The notes under the pieces: generated by a model | The model's database searches: none | Seen by the model: only the letters and a program-made list of their open reading frames with translations | Told to the model about the DNA's origin: nothing | Shown here: one piece after another, positions 16,119 to 22,634 of the stretch | Layout of the letters: each line of letters starts with the position of its first letter | Position numbering within the stretch: position 1 is the first letter of the stretch | Made by a program: the position numbers and the translations under genes | Source of the DNA: a virus | Strand: one strand, 5' to 3' | DNA: 43,082 nucleotides | IMG/VR virus record: IMGVR_UViG_3300032605_000046 | Coordinates: 1-43,082 of that record

Positions 16119-16343
16119 TTAAAAGTCTTTTTTGTAGTTAAGACGTTGATGTTCATAACACACACCAGCTGTGCGGCCTGTGTTAAATTCTTTGTCAGCA
16201 CCAATCTTGTCTTCTTTACCCATCGCTACACCACCACGATGAGATTTTTCCATACGCTCGCCTGACATATCAGCTTTGCCTGCGCCTTTTGGAACTACTA
16301 CACCTTTTGCTGGAATACCAGCGGTACTATTTGGGTTTGCCAT
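16119..16343 (-). CDS. Small basic hypothetical protein (74 aa)
   Basis: Gly/Lys-rich and hydrophilic (PAKGVVVPKGAGKADMSGER, then GGVAMGKEDKIGADKEFNTG), with a short end CYEHQRLNYKKDF. No structured domain or motif is recognised. It is preceded by AAAGGATTAATC, an acceptable ribosome site. It stands between NinG and the Cys-rich gene with gaps on both sides. It could be a nucleic-acid-associated or virion-minor protein, but nothing in the sequence decides this. Confidence 0.55.
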   Translation of the reverse strand: MANPNSTAGIPAKGVVVPKGAGKADMSGERMEKSHRGGVAMGKEDKIGADKEFNTGRTAGVCYEHQRLNYKKDF

Positions 16344-16394
16344 GATTAATCCTTTTAGCTAAAAAGTCTGCCAATTGCAGAACTTAATTGTAGT

Positions 16395-16949
16395 TTAACT
16401 ATTCTCGGTGTCAAGTAGTTTAATTTTCTGACGATATAGTTGTTTTAATTCTTTAATTTCATCAACGGAATAGTGTTTAGGTTCATGTTTACTTTCTAAC
16501 CATTCCACCAGCTTTAATCCAATTTTTTTAATTAAGTTTTTTCTGTATTCGAGCAAGTTGCCTGACAAATAATTGTTACATGAGCTACATTGTTTGTGGC
16601 AGTTAATTTCACTAAATCGTAATTCGGGTGCTGCACCAACAGTTCTGTAATGGCCCGCATGGTACTGGCCTTTGTGGTGTCTATTGCAACTAATACAGGG
16701 TTCATTCTTATCTCTTAATCTAATAAATTGGTTAAATATTACTTGAGCTTCTTTAAACCATTCTGATTTAGTCTTTAATTTTAGTTTAGTAACTTGTTTA
16801 ATTAATTTGTCCGATTTAACTCGTAATTGTTTAGAGTATTCAAACGCACAATTAGGGCTGCAAACCATCTGCAATGGTCTTACAGGATTAAACTTAATTT
16901 TGCATATTTTACATGTTTTTGGTCTAGGCTGTTTCAAAGAGATAGCCAT
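16395..16949 (-). CDS. ninG: NinG/Rap-like recombination nuclease
   Basis: From ATG 16949 the protein reads MAISLKQPRPKTCKICKIKF. A second upstream ATG at 16961 would add four residues. It has an N-terminal zinc pair (CKIC ... CSPNC), a Lys-rich helix, and an HNH-type core: PCISCNRHHKGQYHAGHYRT, then INCHKQCSSCNNYLSGN. This order matches the lambda NinG/Rap family, which cuts branched DNA in RecBCD-associated exchange. It overlaps the NinB gene by 26 bases. Together with NinB and the annealing protein and exonuclease on the plus strand it forms the recombination set of this phage. Confidence 0.85.
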   Translation of the reverse strand: MAISLKQPRPKTCKICKIKFNPVRPLQMVCSPNCAFEYSKQLRVKSDKLIKQVTKLKLKTKSEWFKEAQVIFNQFIRLRDKNEPCISCNRHHKGQYHAGHYRTVGAAPELRFSEINCHKQCSSCNNYLSGNLLEYRKNLIKKIGLKLVEWLESKHEPKHYSVDEIKELKQLYRQKIKLLDTENS

Positions 16950-17286
16950 TTTCAGCCCCATATCTCATGCAGTTTTCAATGTAATCTGTCATTTCTTTAG
17001 TAGTTAGTTTGGTTGTGGATAACAGTCGTTTATGCTGTTCACCATCAATCGTAACGATTTCAAACAAAAACTTAAATCGCAATAAGTCGTGAGTGAAGTC
17101 TTTATCGTAACCAAAGTGATTTCCAAAGCCTTCTACAAATTTCCAATATAGTGAGTTTTGATCACCTGTACGGGTAGATTGACGTAGCTTTACATTAGCA
17201 ACATAACCCTGTGAAAAGTCTAAGTCGTTTAGCTTATCTATAAAATAAGGCAAATTGCTGGCTGATAATGAAAAGTTATTAATCAT
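16924..17286 (-). CDS. ninB: NinB-like recombination protein
   Basis: The 120-residue protein contains the NinB family signature: RSTRTGDQNSLYWKFVEGFG around residue 40, then FGYDKDFTHDLLRFKFL, and the C-terminal LSTTKLTTKEMTDYIENCMR. NinB (lambda Orf) binds single-stranded DNA and SSB and can replace RecFOR functions in phage recombination. Its neighbour NinG overlaps it, as in lambdoid nin regions. The start overlaps the upstream PD-(D/E)XK-like gene by 4 bases. Confidence 0.8.
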   Translation of the reverse strand: MINNFSLSASNLPYFIDKLNDLDFSQGYVANVKLRQSTRTGDQNSLYWKFVEGFGNHFGYDKDFTHDLLRFKFLFEIVTIDGEQHKRLLSTTKLTTKEMTDYIENCMRYGAENGYLFETA

Positions 17287-17711
17287 AGTGTAATTAATTT
17301 AATTTTATCTAATGGAACTTGAAAAAACATTTCACCATGTGCCATGTATTTATTCTTTATTTCAACAACAGGGCTGTTTAAAACAGTTATATCTTTGCAG
17401 ATATAGGCTAGTGTACCTTGCTTGTTAAAAGCCACTAAAACAGTCGGCAAATCGTTTTCAAGTAGCTTCTTTTTACGATATGGGATGTTTAATGTGTCAA
17501 ACGGAAATAATCCATCCCAGGCAGCTCTAACTTCTACTTCAACATAACCAACCTTTTGATTATCTCGGTAAGCTACTAAATCCACTCCATAAGTGTCTTG
17601 GTTGTCTTGTAATTCAACGTCAAAGTATTTATTAAATAGTCTGTATGCCCTAAATCTGCCTAAATCATCGTAAGTATCATGTAAGTTATTACTAAATTGT
17701 TTAGCTACCAT
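17283..17711 (-). CDS. PD-(D/E)XK-like nuclease-fold protein (142 aa)
   Basis: Residues ~38-62 (DTYGVDLVAYRDNQKVGYVE, then VEVR) show D44 in a GVD turn followed by E58-x-E60 on a strand, the layout of a PD-(D/E)XK nuclease core with Glu in place of the usual Lys. A basic IPYRKKKLL at 76-84 may supply the missing positive charge. The gene is embedded between NinB and a small protein by short overlaps. It could be a DNA-end nuclease acting with NinB and NinG or a restriction-type protein. The fold assignment is from pattern only. Confidence 0.5.
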   Translation of the reverse strand: MVAKQFSNNLHDTYDDLGRFRAYRLFNKYFDVELQDNQDTYGVDLVAYRDNQKVGYVEVEVRAAWDGLFPFDTLNIPYRKKKLLENDLPTVLVAFNKQGTLAYICKDITVLNSPVVEIKNKYMAHGEMFFQVPLDKIKLITL

Positions 17712-17853
17712 GATTCTTTTCCTTTTTAGATATTAAAGGCAAGCCATCTTTAGAATCTTCTTTTTCATAAAATTCTTTCAATAATGACTCTTGCCATAAC
17801 TTACGCAAAAGTTCTAGCCATTGCTTTCTAGTAAGTGGGGTAGCATTAGCCAT
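17701..17853 (-). CDS. Small hypothetical protein (50 aa)
   Basis: The frame from ATG 17853 to TAA at 17701 gives 50 residues: MANATPLTRKQWLELLRKLW, then QESLLKEFYEKEDSKDG and a basic tail. It overlaps both neighbours by a few bases (stop of the 153-residue gene, start of the nuclease-like gene). The upstream AAAGGAAAAGAATT supplies a ribosome site. Helical and charged; unknown function. Confidence 0.55.
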   Translation of the reverse strand: MANATPLTRKQWLELLRKLWQESLLKEFYEKEDSKDGLPLISKKEKNHGS

Positions 17854-18307
17854 AATTCTTTTCCTTTAATGCTTGTTCACATTTACACGCTTCATATCCT
17901 AGTTTAAAACCAACTTCTACAATTTGTTTATATTCATCATCCGTTAATCCGACCCATTGATGAGGGTGGGTGTAGAGGGGAATTGCTGAATCACTATGTT
18001 TATATAATCCAATTAACCCATCATCGTTCATCCAAGCCACAGGTTCTTGCGCTGGTTGTTGATGCTTGCGCCAAAACCTTTGAAGCACAACTAATTCTTT
18101 TGGGCATCCATCAGGTTCATTAGCATAACCTTCACTTACTTCTTCTGGAGATTGTTTTTTTGATTCTTTTATAACTTCTAAAAATGCTTCAAAAACGTGT
18201 TTTCTTAAAAATGACATATCAGCTTTTGATTTTTTATCATAATGATTAGCCCAATAATCAGCGTATCTATCTGCTTTTTTCTTTAATGCTTCGTCTTTAT
18301 TAGTCAT
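17846..18307 (-). CDS. QPAQEP-repeat protein A (153 aa)
   Basis: The N-terminus MTNKDEALKKKADRYADYWA is charged and helical. The middle has QQPAQEPVAWMNDDGLIGLY, then IPLYTHPHQWVGLTDDEYKQ, and it ends CEQALKEKNYG. The QPAQEPVAW element and the THPHQW-x-GLTDDE element recur in the next gene, and the MTNKDEAL start recurs in the gene at 18958-19137. The family is common in phages and is usually called hypothetical. No catalytic motif is present. These genes look like products of local duplication and shuffling. Confidence 0.6.
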   Translation of the reverse strand: MTNKDEALKKKADRYADYWANHYDKKSKADMSFLRKHVFEAFLEVIKESKKQSPEEVSEGYANEPDGCPKELVVLQRFWRKHQQPAQEPVAWMNDDGLIGLYKHSDSAIPLYTHPHQWVGLTDDEYKQIVEVGFKLGYEACKCEQALKEKNYG

Positions 18308-18846
18308 GATTCTTTTCCTTTAATGCTTGTTCAATAGCACGACCATATTCAATCCCAAAAAATTCTGTACTTACTTTATCGTTAGCCAATACAGCATCAA
18401 ATAACTTCCCTATCTCATCATCCGTTAATCCTTGCCATTGATGAGGGTGGGTGTTTTTTAATTGATAGCGTAATTTAACAACTTCTTCAGGTGTCCAATC
18501 TGCATCACAAGCACATTCGCCTTGATAATAAGCATAGCAATTACAATCTTTACCATTACAATGCTTTAATGCTTCATCCAATTCCACAGGTTCTTGCGCT
18601 GGTTGTTCACGGTTAAAATAAACTTCTTCACCATCAATGTTTAATGTGCAAGTAGAACCATCAAGTGCGTATGACACTAATCTTGGTTCTGCTGGTTGTT
18701 CTAGTGCTTCTTTGTCAATCCACTTACGTTCAAATTGTTGAATAGTAGCCACAGGTTCTTGCGCTGGTTGTGCGGTATTATTTGCACGAATAACTTGTTG
18801 TGCCCTAGTTAAAGGCTCTTGCGCTGGTTGTTCTAGTGCTTCTTTG
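18041..18846. repeat. Short dispersed coding repeats (QPAQEP units)
   Basis: The 18-mer aggttcttgcgctggttg occurs at 18041-18058, 18588-18605 and 18753-18770, and with one change at 18813-18830. A degenerate copy lies at 18685-18698. The 23-mer from ctggttgttctag to ttctttg occurs at 18691-18713 and 18824-18846. On the minus strand they encode (E)QPAQEP. They span two neighbouring genes in the same frame. Confidence 0.85.
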
Positions 18847-18947
18847 CAAGCGTTGATAATTTCCATTGACCAATCATATCGAAGAATGGACATTTCTTTT
18901 GCAAACTTTATCGACATTTCTAACGCTTGTTTAGTTTTTGTGTTCAT
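18300..18947 (-). CDS. QPAQEP-repeat protein B (215 aa)
   Basis: The start at ATG 18947 is preferred because AAGGACGAAACA precedes it. An in-frame ATG 21 bases upstream is less well placed. It contains four QPA(Q)EP units (EALEQPAQEPLTRAQQV; QPAQEPVATIQ; EALEQPAEPRLV; QPAQEPVELD). Between these lies a Cys-rich stretch, CNGKDCNCYAYYQGECACD. The end is THPHQWQGLTDDE ... EQALKEKN, shared with the previous gene. It reads as linkers joining small modules. No function is known to me. A metal-binding role for the Cys cluster is possible. Confidence 0.6.
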   Translation of the reverse strand: MNTKTKQALEMSIKFAKEMSILRYDWSMEIINACKEALEQPAQEPLTRAQQVIRANNTAQPAQEPVATIQQFERKWIDKEALEQPAEPRLVSYALDGSTCTLNIDGEEVYFNREQPAQEPVELDEALKHCNGKDCNCYAYYQGECACDADWTPEEVVKLRYQLKNTHPHQWQGLTDDEIGKLFDAVLANDKVSTEFFGIEYGRAIEQALKEKNHD

Positions 18948-18957
18948 TGTTTCGTCC

Positions 18958-19137
18958 TTAAACGTCATTTACTAATCTGTGTTTTTTCTTATTGCATAAT
19001 TGGCAATGTGTATATTGTCTATCTGAACCTCCAAATTGTTCTTTGCACATTTTCCAAGGATTATAAAAATGAACAAATGGAATTAAATGTAATAATCTTT
19101 TAATCGCCATATTTAATGCTTCGTCTTTATTAGTCAT
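18958..19137 (-). CDS. Small CxxC protein sharing the MTNKDEAL start (59 aa)
   Basis: The frame from ATG 19137 to TAA 18958 gives MTNKDEALNMAIKRLLHLIP, then FVHFYNPWKMCKEQFGG, and HCQLCNKKKHRLVNDV at the end. The first 26 coding bases repeat those of the gene at 17846-18307, including upstream sequence. The C-terminal CxxC and a lone Cys suggest a small zinc ribbon. It overlaps the wHTH gene start by 4 bases. Its hybrid nature (duplicated start, different body) supports local recombination. Function unknown. Confidence 0.5.
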   Translation of the reverse strand: MTNKDEALNMAIKRLLHLIPFVHFYNPWKMCKEQFGGSDRQYTHCQLCNKKKHRLVNDV

Positions 19138-19592
19138 GATGCAAACTCCATCATGTTGAATGATGATTGAATACCACCATAAAGGTTTTTGCCTTTAATT
19201 TTAGGGCTAGGTGCTTGTTTAGGTCTATCTAACAATCTATGAACAACTGCATGAGGGTTATACCAGCTTTCTTTTTTAATTGGCTTTGCTGGTTTTTGAT
19301 ATTGATGTGAAACGTATTCAATAAAATCAGCACGAGTCTTTTTGGTGTATTCAAGACCTGTAAAATGATAAATCTTTACTTTACGACCAAACTCTAAATT
19401 CATTCCTGTACTGAAGTCTAAATGGCCACCATCAATTAAAATCCTTACCATGCTTTGTGCATTGCTTCTGTTAACTTTAAATTTACCCATGATTTGTGGA
19501 ACTGACATAGGTGTATGCATTAAGGTTAAATACACTTGATATTTAATTTCCTCATTTCGTTCTAATTTATCGTAATAAGTTTCTATGTTCAT
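19134..19592 (-). CDS. Winged-helix DNA-binding protein (152 aa)
   Basis: Residues ~15-60 form a helix-turn-helix with a wing: IKYQVYLTLMHTPMSVPQIM, then KFKVNRSNAQSMVRILIDGG and a strand pair with KVKIYHFTG. The rest is basic with Pro-rich linkers (YQKPAKPIKKESWYNP; DRPKQAPSPKIKGKN), and the end is SSFNMMEFAS. It is preceded by GGAGAGATTAA. It could regulate the middle/late operon at whose head it lies, or help at a replication origin, since no other initiator-like protein is visible. Neither role is proven. Confidence 0.6.
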   Translation of the reverse strand: MNIETYYDKLERNEEIKYQVYLTLMHTPMSVPQIMGKFKVNRSNAQSMVRILIDGGHLDFSTGMNLEFGRKVKIYHFTGLEYTKKTRADFIEYVSHQYQKPAKPIKKESWYNPHAVVHRLLDRPKQAPSPKIKGKNLYGGIQSSFNMMEFAS

Positions 19593-19609
19593 TTAATCTC
19601 TCCATTAAA

Positions 19610-19777
19610 TTATTTTTTAGCTTTCCATTTACGTTTAACCAGTTTTTCTACTTCATTTGCAAACTGATCACCATACTCTTTTCTAAACCATGCTAATTGA
19701 CTGCGCCTACTTTCTAACAATATACATCTTAAAACGCTTTCTACTGCTTCATCTATTGTTGCTAGTCTATATTTCAT
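19610..19777 (-). CDS. Small hypothetical protein (55 aa)
   Basis: ATG 19777 to TAA 19610 encodes MKYRLATIDEAVESVLRCIL, then ESRRSQLAWFRKEYGDQFAN and VEKLVKRKWKAKK. The helical pattern ending in KEYG-x-x-FAN-x-V-x-x-x-V-K-x-K-W-K is one I associate with small phage proteins. The ribosome site is weak. The gene sits at the edge of the long non-coding stretch and may be the first real gene of the middle operon. Confidence 0.5.
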   Translation of the reverse strand: MKYRLATIDEAVESVLRCILLESRRSQLAWFRKEYGDQFANEVEKLVKRKWKAKK

Positions 19778-20274
19778 AAATTTTTCGGCAATAAAAGGTC
19801 TAATGATGGGTTTGCTTGATACCCACCATATCTACAATAATAAATACCATTAAGGCAGAGAATAATCATTTAGCAATTCTTATATAAGCTGTGAATTCAG
19901 TCTTGCTCAAGGACTTGTGGCTCACCAGACCACCCATAAGGATCAAGCATTATCTTTCTTTGTAAGTCAGAACTTCTCTATTCCTCTTACCAGCCGCCAT
20001 CAAAAGGCTGTTAGCTAAATCTTTCCTAAACATTTCAGTCTAGTATCTGCTTTCTTTGTCAGCCCTCGCAGTCACAGGCATTGCTTTATTGATTTTCCGA
20101 ACAGTAGAATGACAGACGTAAAAAAACCACTTGGCTTATGTACCCTGCCGCCCCACGACACGTTAATTTAATAACTGGATACATAAACCAAATGGCTCTT
20201 TGTACTTTATTGACGTGGGGCATCAATGGATACAGAATAATTCACTATTAAATAAATTGCAACTATTTATTAAA
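19778..20274 (-). other. Long intergenic stretch with mini-ORFs and structured RNA
   Basis: About 500 bases lack a normal gene. On the minus strand there are short frames: 13 codons (starting MPVTARADKESRY), 27 codons at 20033-19950 (MFRKDLANSLLMAAGKRNRE, then VLTYKER), and 17 codons at 19950-19897 (MLDPYGWSGEPQVLEQD). The last two are joined by a TAATG junction. Hairpins include CAGCC/GGCTG in the 27-codon frame and GGTGGGT/ACCCATC near 19800-19822. A pseudoknot-like element is listed separately. It may be a leader, an ncRNA gene, an origin, or a decayed gene. Confidence 0.5.
20120..20221 (-). ncRNA. Pseudoknot-like structured RNA ending in a U-tract
   Basis: On the minus strand GCCCCACG (20221-20214) pairs perfectly with CGTGGGGC (20157-20150). 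CCATTTGGTTTATGTATCC (20195-20177) pairs over 18 bp with GGTACATAAGCCAAGTGG (20144-20127), with two G-U pairs and one bulged base. The two helices interleave as in an H-type pseudoknot. Seven U residues (20126-20120) follow the second helix directly. The two non-Watson-Crick positions are G-U only if the minus strand is the RNA, which sets the direction. It starts 54 bases after the stop of the 88-residue gene. Confidence 0.6.
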
Positions 20275-20541
20275 TTATTTTCTTTTAATAAAATCATTAG
20301 CTGAATAAGACCTTAAAGTGCCATCATACCAAGTAGTCATTACATAACCTTCAGCAAAGAACCAGCAGCCAAATACAACATGCCCCGCTGAATCTTGAGC
20401 AAAGATTACATATTTATTAGATTCATTAGTGCATAAAGTGTCTGTGGCAATTATTTTACCGCCAGCATCGTTTTTCATTTCCCATGATTGCGCTTGGGCC
20501 ATATTTGAAACTAATAATAAAGCTAATAATAATTTATTCAT
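20275..20541 (-). CDS. Small secreted protein with signal peptide (88 aa)
   Basis: MNKLLLALLLVSNMAQAQ is a clear Sec signal peptide, with likely cleavage after AQA. The mature part (about 70 residues) has two cysteines (DTLCTNES; FGCWFFAEG), which could form a disulfide, and is rich in beta and aromatic residues (AEGYVMTTWYDGTLRSYS). It is the second gene of the unit led by the HTH regulator, 9 bases downstream. A periplasmic protein expressed early could be involved in exclusion of other phages or envelope change. That is a guess. The family is not recognised. Confidence 0.65.
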   Translation of the reverse strand: MNKLLLALLLVSNMAQAQSWEMKNDAGGKIIATDTLCTNESNKYVIFAQDSAGHVVFGCWFFAEGYVMTTWYDGTLRSYSANDFIKRK

Positions 20542-20550
20542 TACACTCTC

Positions 20551-20730
20551 CTATAACGACAAATTCCTAAAATAACCATAAAGGTTTTGGATCACTGAAT
20601 ACTTTACATCGCCACCTTTAGCAATCTTATCTAACATAAACCTACTTAAACCCGTTTCACGACTTAATGCTTCTTTATTAATAGTGGGCTCGTTTAATTT
20701 ACGCACCACATAACCAAATATATCTTCCAT
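20551..20730 (-). CDS. Small Cro/C1-like HTH regulator (59 aa)
   Basis: ATG 20730 follows AAGGAGTTTTAT, a strong ribosome site. The 59 residues (MEDIFGYVVRKLNEPTINKE, then ALSRETGLSRFMLDKIAKGG and VIQNLYGYFRNLSL) form a compact helix-turn-helix of the Cro/C1 type: SRETGLSRFMLDKIAKG is the recognition turn. A perfect TATAAT lies 30 bases upstream. It is divergent from the early plus-strand operon and probably controls both promoters. Too short to be a CI-type repressor with a dimer domain. Confidence 0.7.
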   Translation of the reverse strand: MEDIFGYVVRKLNEPTINKEALSRETGLSRFMLDKIAKGGDVKYSVIQNLYGYFRNLSL

Positions 20731-20881
20731 ATAAAACTCCTTAAAAATACTTAATTTTGATTATACACTAAATTATTTTATAAAATATATTAAATTATTT
20801 GCGTAAATGTGTTGATTTTTTATTTTTGTGGTAAACTGTAATTGTCGTACAGCAATTAATCTTAATAACAGGAGATGTAAA
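20731..20881. promoter_or_regulatory. Divergent early promoter and operator region
   Basis: Minus direction: TATAAT at 20765-20760 with a weak -35, reading into the HTH gene. Plus direction: an extended -10 TGG-TAAACT at 20829-20837 with a poor -35 (TTGATT 20812-20817, short spacer), reading into the early operon with AACAGGAGATGTAAA before the first start. TAAATTATTTTATAA (20769-20783) fills the minus-promoter spacer, and a shorter copy lies at 20791-20800. These are candidates for the HTH protein's operators. Confidence 0.5.
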
Positions 20882-21103
20882 ATGTCAGTCGAAACACTCA
20901 ATGTAGCCAATATTAACTTTCACGTTTATTACGAATGTGAAGTTCAAACAGACCCATACGCTACTGGCGATAGTCCTACCAAATACAATATTGAAATCAT
21001 AGCAATTGAAGTCGGTGATGATACTCAAGATGTAACCGATATACTTCCACGCAATATTTGGGATCAAATCATGGATCAACTTATTCAAATCGAGGCTAAC
21101 TAA
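20882..21103 (+). CDS. First early-operon protein, unknown (73 aa)
   Basis: ATG 20882 is chosen because it follows AACAGGAGATGTAAA. An in-frame upstream start lacks a site. The protein (MSVETLNVANINFHVYYECE) is acidic, with a beta-rich first half, YNIEIIAIEVGDDTQDVTDI, and a C-terminal helix IWDQIMDQLIQIEAN. Small proteins of this plan are frequent in phage early operons. No function is recognised. As the first early product it is a candidate host-takeover factor, by position only. Confidence 0.6.
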   Translation: MSVETLNVANINFHVYYECEVQTDPYATGDSPTKYNIEIIAIEVGDDTQDVTDILPRNIWDQIMDQLIQIEAN

Positions 21104-21104
21104 A

Positions 21105-21200
21105 ATGGATAACGCATTAATTTTAATTATTGGTTTTATTGCAGTCATTGCAGTTCTTTTAGTTGGTGAAGTAATTGCCAGACATTTTGATTGGAACTAA
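21105..21200 (+). CDS. Single-span membrane micro-protein (31 aa)
   Basis: ATG 21105 follows the previous stop by one base. The 31 residues are MDNALILIIGFIAVIAVLLV followed by GEVIARHFDWN: one hydrophobic helix of about 20 residues and a short polar tail. Its position, inside an operon with short gaps on both sides, supports it as a real gene. Its job is unknown; small membrane peptides in early operons can affect host envelope functions. Confidence 0.5.
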   Translation: MDNALILIIGFIAVIAVLLVGEVIARHFDWN

Positions 21201-21202
21201 TT

Positions 21203-21436
21203 ATGTGTGAACAACAATATCAAGCTGAAGTCATGGATCAGTTAAAACAACAACAAACTAGATTTCCAAATAATGTTGATTGGGAAGCTACTGAGGAAAA
21301 GCATCAAGATGCATTTTGGACTTGGTGCTTAGAAAATGGCATCCATAATGAAGATTATATTTTAGATAATTTTGGCGATTTGTTTGAGGATTTTGCAGAC
21401 AATTTGCATGACGATGAATTTGTTTATTTTAATTAA
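21203..21436 (+). CDS. Very acidic early protein (77 aa)
   Basis: The ATG at 21203 (MCEQQYQAEVMDQLKQQQTR) is two bases from the previous stop. The protein is strongly acidic, especially at the C-terminus (YILDNFGDLFEDFADNLHDD, then EFVYFN). Its high negative charge and small size recall DNA-mimic or other inhibitor proteins, but that is a suggestion from composition. No family is recognised. Confidence 0.55.
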   Translation: MCEQQYQAEVMDQLKQQQTRFPNNVDWEATEEKHQDAFWTWCLENGIHNEDYILDNFGDLFEDFADNLHDDEFVYFN

Positions 21437-21448
21437 TGGAGAGATAAG

Positions 21449-22000
21449 ATGGCTAACGGATTTGTAACCATACATGGTAAAGAGTACGAAACAGTAGCAA
21501 GCAGGGTGTCACGCTTTAGAGCAGATTACAAAGAATACACTTTAATGACCAAAATTGTAAAAATTGATGCTGACGAATGTATTGTTGAAGCAGCTATTTT
21601 AAATGAAACAGGTCGTTTAATTGCTAATGGCCATGCCCAGGAGTTTAGGGCTTCAAGTCAAATCAATAAATCTAGTTATGTGGAAAACTGCGAAACGTCA
21701 GCAATTGGTCGTGCATTAGCTGCATTTGGAATTGGCGGTACTGAATACGCTACAGCTAATGAAGTAGCTAATGCTATTCACCAACAAAATAGTAAACCTG
21801 TAGGAAGAGCAGCAGCTGCACTTTTAAAAGAGCCACTAGATGCCACAGCGCACGTTAAAAAGATAACTGATACTAAGTCATTAGACGAACTACAAAGTGT
21901 GTTTAAAGAAGTTTATGTGGCTTGCAAAGATGATACAGAAGCACTTAAAGCTATTACAACAGCTAAAGAACAAATGAAATCTTTGTTTACAGGAGAATAA
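21449..22000 (+). CDS. Single-strand annealing protein, ERF/Rad52-like (Sak-type)
   Basis: The 183-residue protein carries, at residues 76-90, SYVENCETSAIGRAL followed by FGIGGTEYATANEVANAI. This is the signature I associate with phage ERF/Sak-like annealing proteins. The first half is beta-rich (FVTIHGKEYETVASRVSRFR; IVEAAILNETGRLIA). It lies 1 base upstream of a YqaJ-type exonuclease, the classical annealase-exonuclease pairing. It should coat single strands and anneal homologous DNA for recombination-dependent replication. The exact subfamily cannot be fixed by eye. Confidence 0.75.
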   Translation: MANGFVTIHGKEYETVASRVSRFRADYKEYTLMTKIVKIDADECIVEAAILNETGRLIANGHAQEFRASSQINKSSYVENCETSAIGRALAAFGIGGTEYATANEVANAIHQQNSKPVGRAAAALLKEPLDATAHVKKITDTKSLDELQSVFKEVYVACKDDTEALKAITTAKEQMKSLFTGE

Positions 22001-22001
22001 T

Positions 22002-22634
22002 ATGGAGAGTTCAGTGGATATTAAACAAGGTTCTGAAAGTTGGTTTGCACAACGTATTGGTAAAGTAACTGCTAGTTGTGTAGCTGACGTATTAGCTACG
22101 ATTAAAAGCGGTGAGTCAGCCAGCCGTAGAAACTATCGTATGCAATTAGTATGCGAACGTTTAACGGGTAAAAAAGAGGAAACTTTTACTAACGTACACA
22201 TGGAGCGTGGCATTGAATTAGAACCAATTGCTAGATCATTGTATGAGATGAAAAATGATTCTTTTGTAACAGAAGTGGGTTTTGTAGAACATCCAACAAT
22301 TAAAATGGCTGGCGCATCACCAGATGGGTTAGTTGGTGACGATGGTTTGATTGAAATTAAATGCCCTACAGTAGCTAACCATATTGAAAGCATTACAGGT
22401 AAACCTGTTGGAACTGTACCAAGTAAATATATTCCACAAATTCAGTTTCAATTAGCGTGTACGGGTCGTGCCTGGTGCGACTTTGTCAGCTTTAATAACG
22501 AACTGCCAGAACACCTACAATTGTTTGTTAAGCGTGTTCATCGTGATGATGAATACATAGCCAACATGGAAAAAGAAGTGGCTTATTTTCTTAATGAAGT
22601 AGCAGACACAGTTAATGAATTGGAAAAGCTATGA
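22002..22634 (+). CDS. YqaJ-type recombination exonuclease
   Basis: Residues 8-30 (KQGSESWFAQRIGKVTAS) are the typical opening of the YqaJ/lambda exonuclease family. RGIELEPIAR around 69-78 and the core SPDGLVGDDGLIEIKCP give D108, E118 and K120 of the PD-(D/E)XK site. The C-terminus is helical and acidic. At 210 residues it is of normal family length. It should resect double-strand ends to give the substrate for the annealing protein encoded next to it. The stop overlaps the next gene's start by 4 bases. Confidence 0.88.
   Translation: MESSVDIKQGSESWFAQRIGKVTASCVADVLATIKSGESASRRNYRMQLVCERLTGKKEETFTNVHMERGIELEPIARSLYEMKNDSFVTEVGFVEHPTIKMAGASPDGLVGDDGLIEIKCPTVANHIESITGKPVGTVPSKYIPQIQFQLACTGRAWCDFVSFNNELPEHLQLFVKRVHRDDEYIANMEKEVAYFLNEVADTVNELEKL

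Noticed and set aside
18041-18846. CRISPR-like repeats
   Set aside because: Spacing is irregular, the units are in frame inside two coding genes, and there are no cas genes.
19778-20274. tRNA or tmRNA in the non-coding stretch
   Set aside because: No TTCGA-type T-loop, cloverleaf or CCA-like end was found; the helices seen interleave instead.
20551-20730. Lysogeny module (CI repressor and integrase)
   Set aside because: The HTH protein is only 59 residues and no integrase, excisionase or attachment site was seen. Temperate life cannot be excluded but is not supported.
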